DNA of 64,000 nucleotides from positions 248,001-312,000 of the forward strand of contig NW_025963584.1 of the NCBI RefSeq assembly GCF_910591885.1, read 5' to 3'. Of the stretch, positions 1-14,450 are shown piece after piece (within the stretch, counting starts at the first letter, position 1; every line of letters starts with the position of its first letter). Source of the stretch: Bombus terrestris (taxonomy: Eukaryota; Arthropoda; Insecta; Hymenoptera; Apidae). A program made the position numbers and the translations under genes. The notes below the pieces were generated by a model that was not told the DNA's origin, ran no database searches, and was given only the letters and a program-made list of their open reading frames with translations.

Positions 1-520
1 CGTGGGACAACGTGGGACACCGTTGGACAACGTGGGACACCGTTGGACATCGTTGGACACCGTGGGACAACGTGGGACAACGTGGGACAACGTGGGACAA
101 CGTGGGACAACGTGGGACACCGTGGGACACCGTTGGACACCGTTGGACACCGTTGGACATCGTTGGACATCGTGGGACACCGTTGGACACCGTTGGACAC
201 CGTTGGACACATTTGGACACCGTGGGACAACGTGGGACAACGTGGGACAACGTGGGACAACGTGGGACAACGTGGGACAACGTGGGACAACGTGGGACAA
301 CGTGGGACAACGTGGGACAACGTGGGACAACGTGGGACAACGTGGGACAACGTGGGACAACGTGGGACAACGTGGGACAACGTGGGACAACGTGGGACAA
401 CGTGGGACAACGTGGGACAACGTGGGACAACGTGGGACATCGTGGGACATCGTGGGACAACGTGGGACAACGTGGGACAACGTGGGACACCGTTGGACAT
501 CGTTGGACACCGTGGGACAA
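1..520. repeat. Left-edge segment, third copy of the atttggacac module
   Basis: Positions 121-220 match 23199-23298 and the equivalent stretch ending at 46878 nearly unit for unit. All three end in the rare unit atttggacac (211, 23289, 46869), in which CG is replaced by AT. One difference is that unit 161 is a plain TT unit here, while the other copies have cggtggacat at that place. The rare unit is followed by a long GGG run (221-430), as it is in the other two copies. This shows that the edge of the window lies inside the duplicated architecture and not at its start. Confidence 0.75.
221..430 (+). repeat. Pure GA-unit run, 21 units, G-quadruplex pattern
   Basis: There are 21 consecutive cgtgggacaa units with no substitution. 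GGG recurs every 10 bases with seven-base spacers (acaacgt), which meets the usual G3+N1-7 quadruplex search pattern at its upper loop limit. Seven-base loops are weak, so folding is possible but unproven. The complementary strand has matching CCC runs. Confidence 0.9.
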
Positions 521-3500
521 CGTGGGACAACGTGGGACACCGTTGGACACCGTTGGACATCGTTGGACATCGTTGGACATCGTGGGACACCGTTGGACAT
601 CGTTGGACACCGTTGGACATCGTTGGACACCGTGGGACAACGTGGGACAACGTGGGACAACGTGGGACACCGTTGGACAACGTGGGACAACGTGGGACAA
701 CGTGGGACAACATGGGACAACGTGGGACAACGTGGGATACCGTTGGACACCGTGGGACACCGTTGGACAACGTGGGACAACGTGGGACAACGTGGGACAA
801 CGTGGGACAACGTGGGACAACGTGGGACAACGTGGGACACCGTTGGACACCGTGGGACACCGTTGGACACCGTTGGACATCGTTGGACACCGTGGGACAA
901 CGTGGGACAACGTGGGACAACGTGGGAAACCATGGAACAACGTGGGACAACGTGGGACAACGTGGGACAACGTGGGACAACGTGGGACACCGTTGGACAT
1001 CGTTGGACACCGTGGGACAACGTGGGACAACGTGGGACACCGTTGGACACCGTTGGACATCGTTGGACATCGTTGGACACCTGTGGACACCGTTGGACAC
1101 CGTTGGACACCGTGGGACAACGTGGGACAACGTGGGACAACGTGGGACAACGTGGGACAACGTGGGACAACGTGGGACAACGTGGGACAACGTGGGACAA
1201 CGTGGGACAACGTGGGACAACGTGGGACAACGTGGGACATCGTGGGACAACGTGGGACAACGTGGGACAACGTGGGACAACGTGGGACAACGTGGGACAA
1301 CGTGGGACAACGTGGGACAACGTGGGACAACGTGGGACATCGTGGGACAACGTGGGACAACGTGGGACAACGTGGGACAACGTGGGACACCGTTGGACAA
1401 CGTGGGACACCGTTGGACATCGTTGGACACCGTGGGACAACGTGGGACAACGTGGGACAACGTGGGACACCGTTGGACACCGTTGGACATCGTTGGACAT
1501 CGTTGGACATCGTGGGACACCGTTGGACATCGTTGGACACCGTTGGACATCGTTGGACACCGTGGGACAACGTGGGACAACGTGGGACAACGTGGGACAC
1601 CGTTGGACATCGTTGGACACCGTTGGACATCGTTGGACACCGTGGGACAACGTGGGACAACGTGGGACAACGTGGGACACCGTTGGACATCGTTGGACAC
1701 CGTTGGACATCGTTGGACACCGTGGGACACCGTTGGACACCGTTGGACACCGTTGGACATCGGTGGACATCGTGGGACAACGTGGGAAACCATGGAACAA
1801 CGTGGGACAACGTGGGACAACGTGGGACAACGTGGGACAACGTGGGACACCGTTGGACATCGTTGGACACCGTGGGACAACGTGGGACAACGTGGGACAC
1901 CGTTGGACACCGTTGGACATCGTTGGACACCGTTGGACACCGTGGGACAACGTGGGACAACGTGGGACAACGTGGGACAACGTGGGACAACGTAGGACAA
2001 CGTGGGACAACGTGGGACACCGTTGGACATCGTTGGACAACGTGGGACATCGTGGGACAACGTGGGACAACGTGGGACAACGTGGGACAACGTGGGACAC
2101 CGTTGGACACCGTGGGACACCGTTGGACACCGTTGGACACCGTGGGACACCGTTGGACACCGTTGGACACCGTTGGACACCGTTGGACACCGTTGGACAC
2201 CGTTGGACACCGTGGGACAACGTGGGACAACGTGGGACAACGTGGGACAACGTGGGACAACGTGGGACAACGTGGGACAACGTGGGACAACGTGGGACAA
2301 CGTGGCACACCGTTGGACACCGTGGGACACCGTTGGACACCGTGGGACACCGTTGGACAACGTGGGACAACGTGGGACAACGTGGGACAACGTGGGACAA
2401 CGTGGGACAACGTAGGACAACGTGGGACAACGTGGGACACCGTTGGACATCGTTGGACAACGTGGGACATCGTGGGACAACGTGGGACAACGTGGGACAA
2501 CGTGGGACAACGTGGGACAACGTGGGACACCGTTGGACACCGTGGGACACCGTTGGACACCGTTGGACACCGTGGGACACCGTTGGACACCGTTGGACAT
2601 CGTTGGACACCGTTGGACACCGTTGGACACCGTTGGACACCGTGGGACAACGTGGGACAACGTGGGACAACGTGGGACAACGTGGGACAACGTGGGACAA
2701 CGTGGGACAACGTGGGACAACGTGGGACAACGTGGCACACCGTTGGACACCGTGGGACACCGTTGGACACCGTGGGACACCGTTGGACAACGTGGGACAA
2801 CGTGGGACAACGTGGGACAACGTGGGACAACGTGGGACAACGTGGGACAACGTGAGACAACGTGGGACAACGTGGGACACCGTTGGACACCGTGGGACAC
2901 CGTTGGACACCGTTGGACATCGTTGGACACCGTGGGACAACGTGGGACAACGTGGGAAACCATGGAACAACGTGGGACAACGTGGGACAACGTGGGACAA
3001 CGTGGGACAACGTGGGACACCGTTGGACATCGTTGGACACCGTGGGACAACGTGGGACAACGTGGGACACCGTTGGACACCGTTGGACATCGTTGGACAC
3101 CGTTGGACACCGTGGGACAACGTGGGACAACGTGGGACAACGTGGGACAACGTGGGACAACGTAGGACAACGTGGGACAACGTGGGACACCGTTGGACAT
3201 CGTTGGACAACGTGGGACATCGTGGGACAACGTGGGACAACGTGGGACAACGTGGGACAACGTGGGACAACGTGGGACACCGTTGGACATCGTTGGACAC
3301 CGTGGGACAACGTGGGACAACGTGGGAAACCATGGAACAACGTGGGACAACGTGGGACAACGTGGGACAACGTGGGACACCGTTGGACATCGTTGGACAA
3401 CGTGGGACAACGTGGGACAACGTGGGACAACGTGGGACAACGTGGGACAACGTGGGACAACGTGGGACATCGTGGGACAACGTGGGACAACGTGGGACAA

Positions 3501-5930
3501 CGTGGGACAACGTGGGACAACGTGGGACACCGTTGGACAACGTGGGACACCGTTGGACATCGCTGGACACCGTGGGACAACGTGGGACAACGTGGGACAA
3601 CGTGGGACACCGTTGGACACCGTTGGACATCGTTGGACATCGTTGGACATCGTGGGACACCGTTGGACATCGTTGGACACCGTTGGACATCGTTGGACAC
3701 CGTGGGACAACGTGGGACAACGTGGGACAACGTGGGACAACGTGGGACAACGTGGGACAACGTGGGACAACGTGGGACAACGTGGGACATCGTGGGACAA
3801 CGTGGGACAACGTGGGACAACGTGGGACAACGTGGGACAACGTGGGACAACGTGGGACAACGTGGGACAACGTGGGACAACGTGGGACAACGTGGGACAT
3901 CGTGGGACAACGTGGGACAACGTGGGACAACGTGGGACAACGTGGGACAACGTGGGACAACGTGGGACATCGTGGGACAACGTGGGACAACGTGGGACAA
4001 CGTGGGACAACGTGGGACAACGTGGGACAACGTGGGACACCGTTGGACATCGTTGGACACCGTGGGACAACGTGGGACAACGTGGGACAACGTGGGACAC
4101 CGTTGGACACCGTTGGACATCGTTGGACATCGTTGGACATCGTGGGACACCGTTGGACATCGTTGGACATCGTTGGACACCGTTGGACATCGTTGGACAT
4201 CGTTGGACATCGTTGGACACCGTTGGACACCGTTGGACACCGTTGGACATCGTTGGACACCGTGGGACAACGTGGGACAACGTGGGACACCGTTGGACAT
4301 CGTTGGACACCGTGGGACAACGTGGGACAACGTGGGACAACGTGGGACACCGTTGGACATCGTTGGACATCGTTGGACACCGTTGGACATCGCTGGACAT
4401 CGTTGGACATCGTTGGACACCGTTGGACACCGTTGGACACCGTCGGACATCGTTGGACACCGTGGGACAACGTGGGACAACGTGGGACAACGTGGGAAAC
4501 CTTGGAACAACGTGGGACAACGTGGGACAACGTGGGACAACGTGGGACACCGTTGGACATCGTTGGACAACGTGGGACAACGTGGGACAACGTGGGACAA
4601 CGTGGGACAACGTGGGACAACGTGGGACACCGTTGGACACCGTGGGACACCGTTGGACACCGTTGGACATCGTTGGACACCGTGGGACAACGTGGGACAA
4701 CGTGGGACAACGTGGGACAACGTGGGACAACGTGGGACAACGTGGGACATCGTGGGACAACGTGGGACAACGTGGGACAACGTGGGACAACGTGGGACAA
4801 CGTTGGACAACGTGGGACACCGTTGGACATCGCTGGACACCGTGGGACAACGTGGGACAACGTGGGACATCGTGGGACAACGTGGGACAACGTGGGACAA
4901 CGTGGGACAACGTGGGACAACGTGGGACATCATGGGACAACGTGGGACAACGTGGGACAACATGGGACAACGTGGGACACCGTTGGACAACGTGGGACAC
5001 CGTTGGACATCGTTGGACACCGTGGGACAACGTGGGACAACGTGGGACACCGTTGGACATCGTTGGACATCGTTGGACACCGTTGGACATCGCTGGACAT
5101 CGTTGGACATCGTTGGACACCGTTGGACACCGTTGGACACCGTTGGACATCGTTGGACACCGTGGGACAACGTGGGACAACGTGGGACAACGTGGGACAC
5201 CGTTGGACACCGTTGGACATCGTTGGACATCGTTGGACATCGTGGGACACCGTTGGACATCGTTGGACATCGTTGGACATCGTTGGACACCGTTGGACAT
5301 CGCTGGACATCGTTGGACATCGTTGGACACCGTTGGACACCGTTGGACACCGTTGGACATCGTTGGACACCGTGGGACAACGTGGGACAACGTGGGACAA
5401 CGTGGGACACCGTTGGACATCGTTGGACATCGTTGGACACCGTTGGACATCGCTGGACATCGTTGGACATCGTTGGACACCGTTGGACACCGTTGGACAC
5501 CGTTGGACATCGTTGGACACCGTGGGACAACGTGGGACAACGTGGGACAACGTGGGAAACCTTGGAACAACGTGGGACAACGTGGGACAACGTGGGACAA
5601 CGTGGGACACCGTTGGACATCGTTGGACAACGTGGGACAACGTGGGACAACGTGGGACAACGTGGGACAACGTGGGACAACGTGGGACAACGTGGGACAA
5701 CGTGGGACACCGTTGGACACCGTGGGACACCGTTGGACACCGTTGGACATCGTTGGACACCGTGGGACAACGTGGGACAACGTGGGACAACGTGGGACAA
5801 CGTGGGACAACGTGGGACAACGTGGGACAACGTGGGACAACGTGGGACATCGTGGGACAACGTGGGACAACGTGGGACAACGTGGGACAACGTGGGACAA
5901 CGTGGGACAACGTGGGACAACGTGGGACAC
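520..5930. repeat. Higher-order block P, copy 1
   Basis: Marker units recur 5,650-5,660 bp downstream in the same order: catgggacaa 711 (6371), cgtgggatac 731 (6391), cgtgggaaac 921 (6581), cggtggacat 1761 (7421), cgtaggacaa 1991/2411/3161 (7651/8061/8811), cgtggcacac 2301/2731 (7951/8381), cgtgagacaa 2851 (8501), cgtcggacat 4441 (10091) and cgtgggaaac 4491/5551 (10141/11201). The change of shift from 5,660 to 5,650 between 1991 and 2411 is the loss of one unit. Similarity fades near 520 on the left and 5,930 on the right. The simplest reading is unequal exchange or block duplication. The edges are approximate. Confidence 0.85.
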
Positions 5931-6179
5931 CGTTGGACAACGTGGGACAACGTGGGACAACGTGGGACAACATGGGACAACGTGGGACAACGTGGGATAC
6001 CGTTGGACACCGTGGGACACCGTTGGACAACGTGGGACAACGTGGGACAACGTGGGACAACGTGGGACAACGTGGGACAACGTGGGACAACGTGGGACAC
6101 CGTTGGACACCGTGGGACACCGTGGGACACCGTTGGACACCGTTGGACATCGTTGGACACCGTGGGACACCGTGGGACA
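5931..6179. repeat. 400-bp local duplication at the junction of the P copies
   Basis: The rare pair catgggacaa (5971) and cgtgggatac (5991) lies exactly 400 bp before the same pair at 6371 and 6391. The block 1 counterpart has this pair only once (711 and 731). This stretch is therefore an extra partial copy inserted between the two long P copies. Confidence 0.75.
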
Positions 6180-9100
6180 ACGTGGGACAACGTGGGACAC
6201 CGTTGGACACCGTTGGACATCGTTGGACATCGTTGGACATCGTGGGACACCGTTGGACATCGTTGGACACCGTTGGACATCGTTGGACACCGTGGGACAA
6301 CGTGGGACAACGTGGGACAACGTGGGACACCGTTGGACAACGTGGGACAACGTGGGACAACGTGGGACAACATGGGACAACGTGGGACAACGTGGGATAC
6401 CGTTGGACACCGTGGGACACCGTTGGACAACGTGGGACAACGTGGGACAACGTGGGACAACGTGGGACAACGTGGGACAACGTGGGACAACGTGGGACAC
6501 CGTTGGACACCGTGGGACACCGTTGGACACCGTTGGACATCGTTGGACACCGTGGGACAACGTGGGACAACGTGGGACAACGTGGGAAACCATGGAACAA
6601 CGTGGGACAACGTGGGACAACGTGGGACAACGTGGGACAACGTGGGACACCGTTGGACATCGTTGGACACCGTGGGACAACGTGGGACAACGTGGGACAC
6701 CGTTGGACACCGTTGGACATCGTTGGACATCGTTGGACACCTTTGGACACCGTTGGACACCGTTGGACACCGTGGGACAACGTGGGACAACGTGGGACAA
6801 CGTGGGACAACGTGGGACAACGTGGGACAACGTGGGACAACGTGGGACAACGTGGGACAACGTGGGACAACGTGGGACAACGTGGGACAACGTGGGACAT
6901 CGTGGGACAACGTGGGACAACGTGGGACAACGTGGGACAACGTGGGACAACGTGGGACAACGTGGGACAACGTGGGACAACGTGGGACAACGTGGGACAT
7001 CGTGGGACAACGTGGGACAACGTGGGACAACGTGGGACAACGTGGGACACCGTTGGACAACGTGGGACACCGTTGGACATCGTTGGACACCGTGGGACAA
7101 CGTGGGACAACGTGGGACAACGTGGGACACCGTTGGACACCGTTGGACATCGTTGGACATCGTTGGACATCGTGGGACACCGTTGGACATCGTTGGACAC
7201 CGTTGGACATCGTTGGACACCGTGGGACAACGTGGGACAACGTGGGACAACGTGGGACACCGTTGGACATCGTTGGACACCGTTGGACATCGTTGGACAC
7301 CGTGGGACAACGTGGGACAACGTGGGACAACGTGGGACACCGTTGGACATCGTTGGACACCGTTGGACATCGTTGGACACCGTGGGACACCGTTGGACAC
7401 CGTTGGACACCGTTGGACATCGGTGGACATCGTGGGACAACGTGGGAAACCATGGAACAACGTGGGACAACGTGGGACAACGTGGGACAACGTGGGACAA
7501 CGTGGGACACCGTTGGACATCGTTGGACACCGTGGGACAACGTGGGACAACGTGGGACACCGTTGGACACCGTTGGACATCGTTGGACACCGTTGGACAC
7601 CGTGGGACAACGTGGGACAACGTGGGACAACGTGGGACAACGTGGGACAACGTAGGACAACGTGGGACAACGTGGGACACCGTTGGACATCGTTGGACAA
7701 CGTGGGACATCGTGGGACAACGTGGGACAACGTGGGACAACGTGGGACAACGTGGGACACCGTTGGACACCGTGGGACACCGTTGGACACCGTTGGACAC
7801 CGTGGGACACCGTTGGACACCGTTGGACATCGTTGGACACCGTTGGACACCGTTGGACACCGTTGGACACCGTGGGACAACGTGGGACAACGTGGGACAA
7901 CGTGGGACAACGTGGGACAACGTGGGACAACGTGGGACAACGTGGGACAACGTGGCACACCGTTGGACACCGTGGGACACCGTTGGACACCGTGGGACAC
8001 CGTTGGACAACGTGGGACAACGTGGGACAACGTGGGACAACGTGGGACAACGTGGGACAACGTAGGACAACGTGGGACAACGTGGGACACCGTTGGACAT
8101 CGTTGGACAACGTGGGACATCGTGGGACAACGTGGGACAACGTGGGACAACGTGGGACAACGTGGGACAACGTGGGACACCGTTGGACACCGTGGGACAC
8201 CGTTGGACACCGTTGGACACCGTGGGACACCGTTGGACACCGTTGGACATCGTTGGACACCGTTGGACACCGTTGGACACCGTTGGACACCGTGGGACAA
8301 CGTGGGACAACGTGGGACAACGTGGGACAACGTGGGACAACGTGGGACAACGTGGGACAACGTGGGACAACGTGGGACAACGTGGCACACCGTTGGACAC
8401 CGTGGGACACCGTTGGACACCGTGGGACACCGTTGGACAACGTGGGACAACGTGGGACAACGTGGGACAACGTGGGACAACGTGGGACAACGTGGGACAA
8501 CGTGAGACAACGTGGGACAACGTGGGACACCGTTGGACACCGTGGGACACCGTTGGACACCGTTGGACATCGTTGGACACCGTGGGACAACGTGGGACAA
8601 CGTGGGAAACCATGGAACAACGTGGGACAACGTGGGACAACGTGGGACAACGTGGGACAACGTGGGACACCGTTGGACATCGTTGGACACCGTGGGACAA
8701 CGTGGGACAACGTGGGACACCGTTGGACACCGTTGGACATCGTTGGACACCGTTGGACACCGTGGGACAACGTGGGACAACGTGGGACAACGTGGGACAA
8801 CGTGGGACAACGTAGGACAACGTGGGACAACGTGGGACACCGTTGGACATCGTTGGACAACGTGGGACATCGTGGGACAACGTGGGACAACGTGGGACAA
8901 CGTGGGACAACGTGGGACACCGTTGGACACCGTTGGACATCGTTGGACACCGTGGGACAACGTGGGACAACGTGGGAAACCATGGAACAACGTGGGACAA
9001 CGTGGGACAACGTGGGACAACGTGGGACACCGTTGGACATCGTTGGACAACGTGGGACAACGTGGGACAACGTGGGACAACGTGGGACAACGTGGGACAA

Positions 9101-11570
9101 CGTGGGACAACGTGGGACATCGTGGGACAACGTGGGACAACGTGGGACAACGTGGGACAACGTGGGACAACGTGGGACACCGTTGGACAACGTGGGACAC
9201 CGTTGGACATCGCTGGACACCGTGGGACAACGTGGGACAACGTGGGACAACGTGGGACACCGTTGGACACCGTTGGACATCGTTGGACATCGTTGGACAT
9301 CGTGGGACACCGTTGGACATCGTTGGACACCGTTGGACATCGTTGGACACCGTGGGACAACGTGGGACAACGTGGGACAACGTGGGACAACGTGGGACAA
9401 CGTGGGACAACGTGGGACAACGTGGGACAACGTGGGACATCGTGGGACAACGTGGGACAACGTGGGACAACGTGGGACAACGTGGGACAACGTGGGACAA
9501 CGTGGGACAACGTGGGACAACGTGGGACAACGTGGGACAACGTGGGACATCGTGGGACAACGTGGGACAACGTGGGACAACGTGGGACAACGTGGGACAA
9601 CGTGGGACAACGTGGGACATCGTGGGACAACGTGGGACAACGTGGGACAACGTGGGACAACGTGGGACAACGTGGGACAACGTGGGACACCGTTGGACAT
9701 CGTTGGACACCGTGGGACAACGTGGGACAACGTGGGACAACGTGGGACACCGTTGGACACCGTTGGACATCGTTGGACATCGTTGGACATCGTGGGACAC
9801 CGTTGGACATCGTTGGACATCGTTGGACACCGTTGGACATCGTTGGACATCGTTGGACATCGTTGGACACCGTTGGACACCGTTGGACACCGTTGGACAT
9901 CGTTGGACACCGTGGGACAACGTGGGACAACGTGGGACACCGTTGGACATCGTTGGACACCGTGGGACAACGTGGGACAACGTGGGACAACGTGGGACAC
10001 CGTTGGACATCGTTGGACATCGTTGGACACCGTTGGACATCGCTGGACATCGTTGGACATCGTTGGACACCGTTGGACACCGTTGGACACCGTCGGACAT
10101 CGTTGGACACCGTGGGACAACGTGGGACAACGTGGGACAACGTGGGAAACCTTGGAACAACGTGGGACAACGTGGGACAACGTGGGACAACGTGGGACAC
10201 CGTTGGACATCGTTGGACAACGTGGGACAACGTGGGACAACGTGGGACAACGTGGGACAACGTGGGACAACGTGGGACACCGTTGGACACCGTGGGACAC
10301 CGTTGGACACCGTTGGACATCGTTGGACACCGTGGGACAACGTGGGACAACGTGGGACAACGTGGGACAACGTGGGACAACGTGGGACAACGTGGGACAT
10401 CGTGGGACAACGTGGGACAACGTGGGACAACGTGGGACAACGTGGGACAACGTTGGACAACGTGGGACAACGTTGGACATCGCTGGACACCGTGGGACAA
10501 CGTGGGACAACGTGGGACATCGTGGGACAACGTGGGACAACGTGGGACAACGTGGGACAACGTGGGACAACGTGGGACATCATGGGACAACGTGGGACAA
10601 CGTGGGACAACATGGGACAACGTGGGACACCGTTGGACAACGTGGGACACCGTTGGACATCGTTGGACACCGTGGGACAACGTGGGACAACGTGGGACAC
10701 CGTTGGACATCGTTGGACATCGTTGGACACCGTTGGACATCGCTGGACATCGTTGGACATCGTTGGACACCGTTGGACACCGTTGGACACCGTTGGACAT
10801 CGTTGGACACCGTGGGACAACGTGGGACAACGTGGGACAACGTGGGACACCGTTGGACACCGTTGGACATCGTTGGACATCGTTGGACATCGTGGGACAC
10901 CGTTGGACATCGTTGGACATCGTTGGACATCGTTGGACACCGTTGGACATCGCTGGACATCGTTGGACATCGTTGGACACCGTTGGACACCGTTGGACAC
11001 CGTTGGACATCGTTGGACACCGTGGGACAACGTGGGACAACGTGGGACAACGTGGGACACCGTTGGACATCGTTGGACATCGTTGGACACCGTTGGACAT
11101 CGCTGGACATCGTTGGACATCGTTGGACACCGTTGGACACCGTTGGACACCGTTGGACATCGTTGGACACCGTGGGACAACGTGGGACAACGTGGGACAA
11201 CGTGGGAAACCTTGGAACAACGTGGGACAACGTGGGACAACGTGGGACAACGTGGGACACCGTTGGACATCGTTGGACAACGTGGGACAACGTGGGACAA
11301 CGTGGGACAACGTGGGACAACGTGGGACAACGTGGGACAACGTGGGACAACGTGGGACACCGTTGGACACCGTGGGACACCGTTGGACACCGTTGGACAT
11401 CGTTGGACACCGTGGGACAACGTGGGACAACGTGGGACAACGTGGGACAACGTGGGACAACGTGGGACAACGTGGGACAACGTGGGACAACGTGGGACAT
11501 CGTGGGACAACGTGGGACAACGTGGGACAACGTGGGACAACGTGGGACAACGTGGGACACCGTTGGACAA
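6180..11570. repeat. Higher-order block P, copy 2
   Basis: This is the counterpart of 0.52-5.93 kb with the same marker order. Differences between the copies are single substitutions or whole units gained or lost. For example, unit 4811 is cgtgggacac while its partner at 10461 is cgtgggacaa, and the P1 unit ctgtggacac at 1081 is ctttggacac here at 6741. The right end overlaps the start of block Q (9.70 kb), so the Q duplication took in part of this copy. Confidence 0.85.
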
Positions 11571-12400
11571 CGTGGGACAACGTGGGACAACGTGGGACAC
11601 CGTTGGACAACGTGGGACACCGTTGGACATCGTTGGACACCGTGGGACAACGTGGGACAACGTGGGACAACGTGGGACACCGTTGGACACCGTTGGACAT
11701 CGTTGGACACCGTGGGACAACGTGGGACAACGTGGGACAACGTGGGTCAACGTGGGACACCGTTGGGCATCGTTGGACACCGTGGGACAACGTGGGACAA
11801 CGTGGGACAACGTGGGACACCGTTGGACACCGTTGGACATTGTTGGACATCGTTGGACATCGTGGGACACCGTTGGACATCGTTGGACATCGTTGGACAC
11901 CATTGGACATCGTTGGACACCGTGGGACAACGTGGGACAACGTGGGACAACGTGGGACACCGTTGGACACCGTTGGACATCGTTGGACATCGTTGGACAT
12001 CGTGGGACACCGTTGGACATCGTTGGACACCGTTGGACATCGTTGGACATCGTGGGACGACGTGGGACAACGTGGGACAACGTGGGACACCGTTGGACAT
12101 CGTTGGACATCGTTGGACACCGTTGGACATCGCTGGACATCGTTGGACATCGTTGGACACCGTTGGACACCGTTGGACACCGTTGGACATCGTTGGACAC
12201 CGTGGGACAACGTGGGACAACGTGGGACAACGTGGGACACCGTTGGACACCGTTGGACATCGTTGGACATCGTTGGACATCGTGGGACACCGTTGGACAT
12301 CGTTGGACACCGTTGGACATCGTTGGACACCGTGGGACAACGTGGGACAACGTGGAACAACGTGGGACACCGTTGGACATCGTTGGACATCGTTGGACAC
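10500..12400. repeat. 2.23-kb tandem sub-block within Q1, first member
   Basis: Markers repeat 2,230-2,240 bp later in the adjacent segment: catgggacaa 10581 to 12811, cgtgggaaac 11201 to 13431, cgtgggtcaa 11741 to 13981, and cattggacat 11901 to 14141. The solitary cgtggaacaa at 12351 has no partner near 14591, so the second member is cut short or has diverged there. Confidence 0.8.
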
Positions 12401-12719
12401 CGTTGGACATCGCTGGACATCGTTGGACATCGTTGGACACCGTTGGACACCGTTGGACACCGTTGGACATCGTTGGACACCGTGGGACAACGTGGGACAA
12501 CGTGGGACAACGTGGGACAACGTGGGACAACGTGGGACAACGTGGGACAACGTGGGACAACGTGGGACAACGTCGGACAACGTGGGACAACGTGGGACAC
12601 CGTTGGGCATCGTTGGACAACGTGGGACAACGTGGGACAACGTGGGACACCGTTGGACACCGTTGGACATCGTTGGACATCGTTGGACACCGTGGGACAC
12701 CGTTGGACATCGTTGGACA

Positions 12720-14450
12720 CCGTGGGACAACGTGGGACAACGTGGGACATCGTGGGACAACGTGGGACAACGTGGGACAACGTGGGACAACGTGGGACAA
12801 CGTGGGACATCATGGGACAACGTGGGACAACGTGGGACAACATGGGACAACGTGGGACACCGTTGGACAACGTGGGACACCGTTGGACATCGTTGGACAC
12901 CGTGGGACAACGTGGGACAACGTGGGACACCGTTGGACATCGTTGGACATCGTTGGACACCGTTGGACATCGCTGGACATCGTTGGACATCGTTGGACAC
13001 CGTTGGACACCGTTGGACACCGTTGGACATCGTTGGACACCGTGGGACAACGTGGGAAAACGTGGGACAACGTGGGACACCGTTGGACACCGTTGGACAT
13101 CGTTGGACATCGTTGGACATCGTGGGACACCGTTGGACATCGTTGGACATCGTTGGACATCGTTGGACACCGTTGGACATCGCTGGACATCGTTGGACAT
13201 CGTTGGACACCGTTGGACACCGTTGGACACCGTTGGACATCGTTGGACACCGTGGGACAACGTGGGACAACGTGGGACAACGTGGGACACCGTTGGACAT
13301 CGTTGGACATCGTTGGACACCGTTGGACATCGCTGGACATCGTTGGACATCGTTGGACACCGTTGGACACCGTTGGACACCGTTGGACATCGTTGGACAC
13401 CGTGGGACAACGTGGGACAACGTGGGACAACGTGGGAAACCTTGGAACAACGTGGGACAACGTGGGACAACGTGGGACAACGTGGGACACCGTTGGACAT
13501 CGTTGGACAACGTGGGACAACGTGGGACAACGTGGGACAACGTGGGACAACGTGGGACAACGTGGGACAACGTGGGACAACGTGGGACACCGTTGGACAC
13601 CGTGGGACACCGTTGGACACCGTTGGACATCGTTGGACACCGTGGGACAACGTGGGACAACGTGGGACAACGTGGGACAACGTGGGACAACGTGGGACAA
13701 CGTGGGACAACGTGGGACAACGTGGGACATCGTGGGACAACGTGGGACAACGTGGGACAACGTGGGACAACGTGGGACAACGTGGGACAACGTGGGACAC
13801 CGTTGGACAACGTGGGACAACGTGGGACAACGTGGGACACCGTTGGACAACGTGGGACACCGTTGGACATCGTTGGACACCGTGGGACAACGTGGGACAA
13901 CGTGGGACAACGTGGGACACCGTTGGACACCGTTGGACATCGTTGGACACCGTGGGACAACGTGGGACAACGTGGGACAACGTGGGTCAACGTGGGACAC
14001 CGTTGGGCATCGTTGGACACCGTGGGACAACGTGGGACAACGTGGGACAACGTGGGACACCGTTGGACACCGTTGGACATTGTTGGACATCGTTGGACAT
14101 CGTGGGACACCGTTGGACATCGTTGGACATCGTTGGACACCATTGGACATCGTTGGACACCGTGGGACAACGTGGGACAACGTGGGACAACGTGGGACAC
14201 CGTTGGACACCGTTGGACATCGTTGGACATCGTTGGACATCGTGGGACACCGTTGGACATCGTTGGACACCGTTGGACATCGTTGGACATCGTGGGACAA
14301 CGTGGGACAACGTGGGACAACGTGGGACACCGTTGGACATCGTTGGACATCGTTGGACACCGTTGGACATCGCTGGACATCGTTGGACATCGTTGGACAC
14401 CGTTGGACATCGTTGGACACCGTTGGACACCGTTGGACACCGTGGGACAA
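12720..14450. repeat. 2.23-kb tandem sub-block within Q1, second member
   Basis: This is the partner of 10.5-12.4 kb. It carries one private variant, cgtgggaaaa at 13051. Similarity is lost near 14450, where a new variant, cgtgggagaa, appears (14471, 14921, 15251) and the segment becomes a set of short local copies. cgtcggacaa at 14691 and 15021 marks a 330-bp local duplication. Confidence 0.78.
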
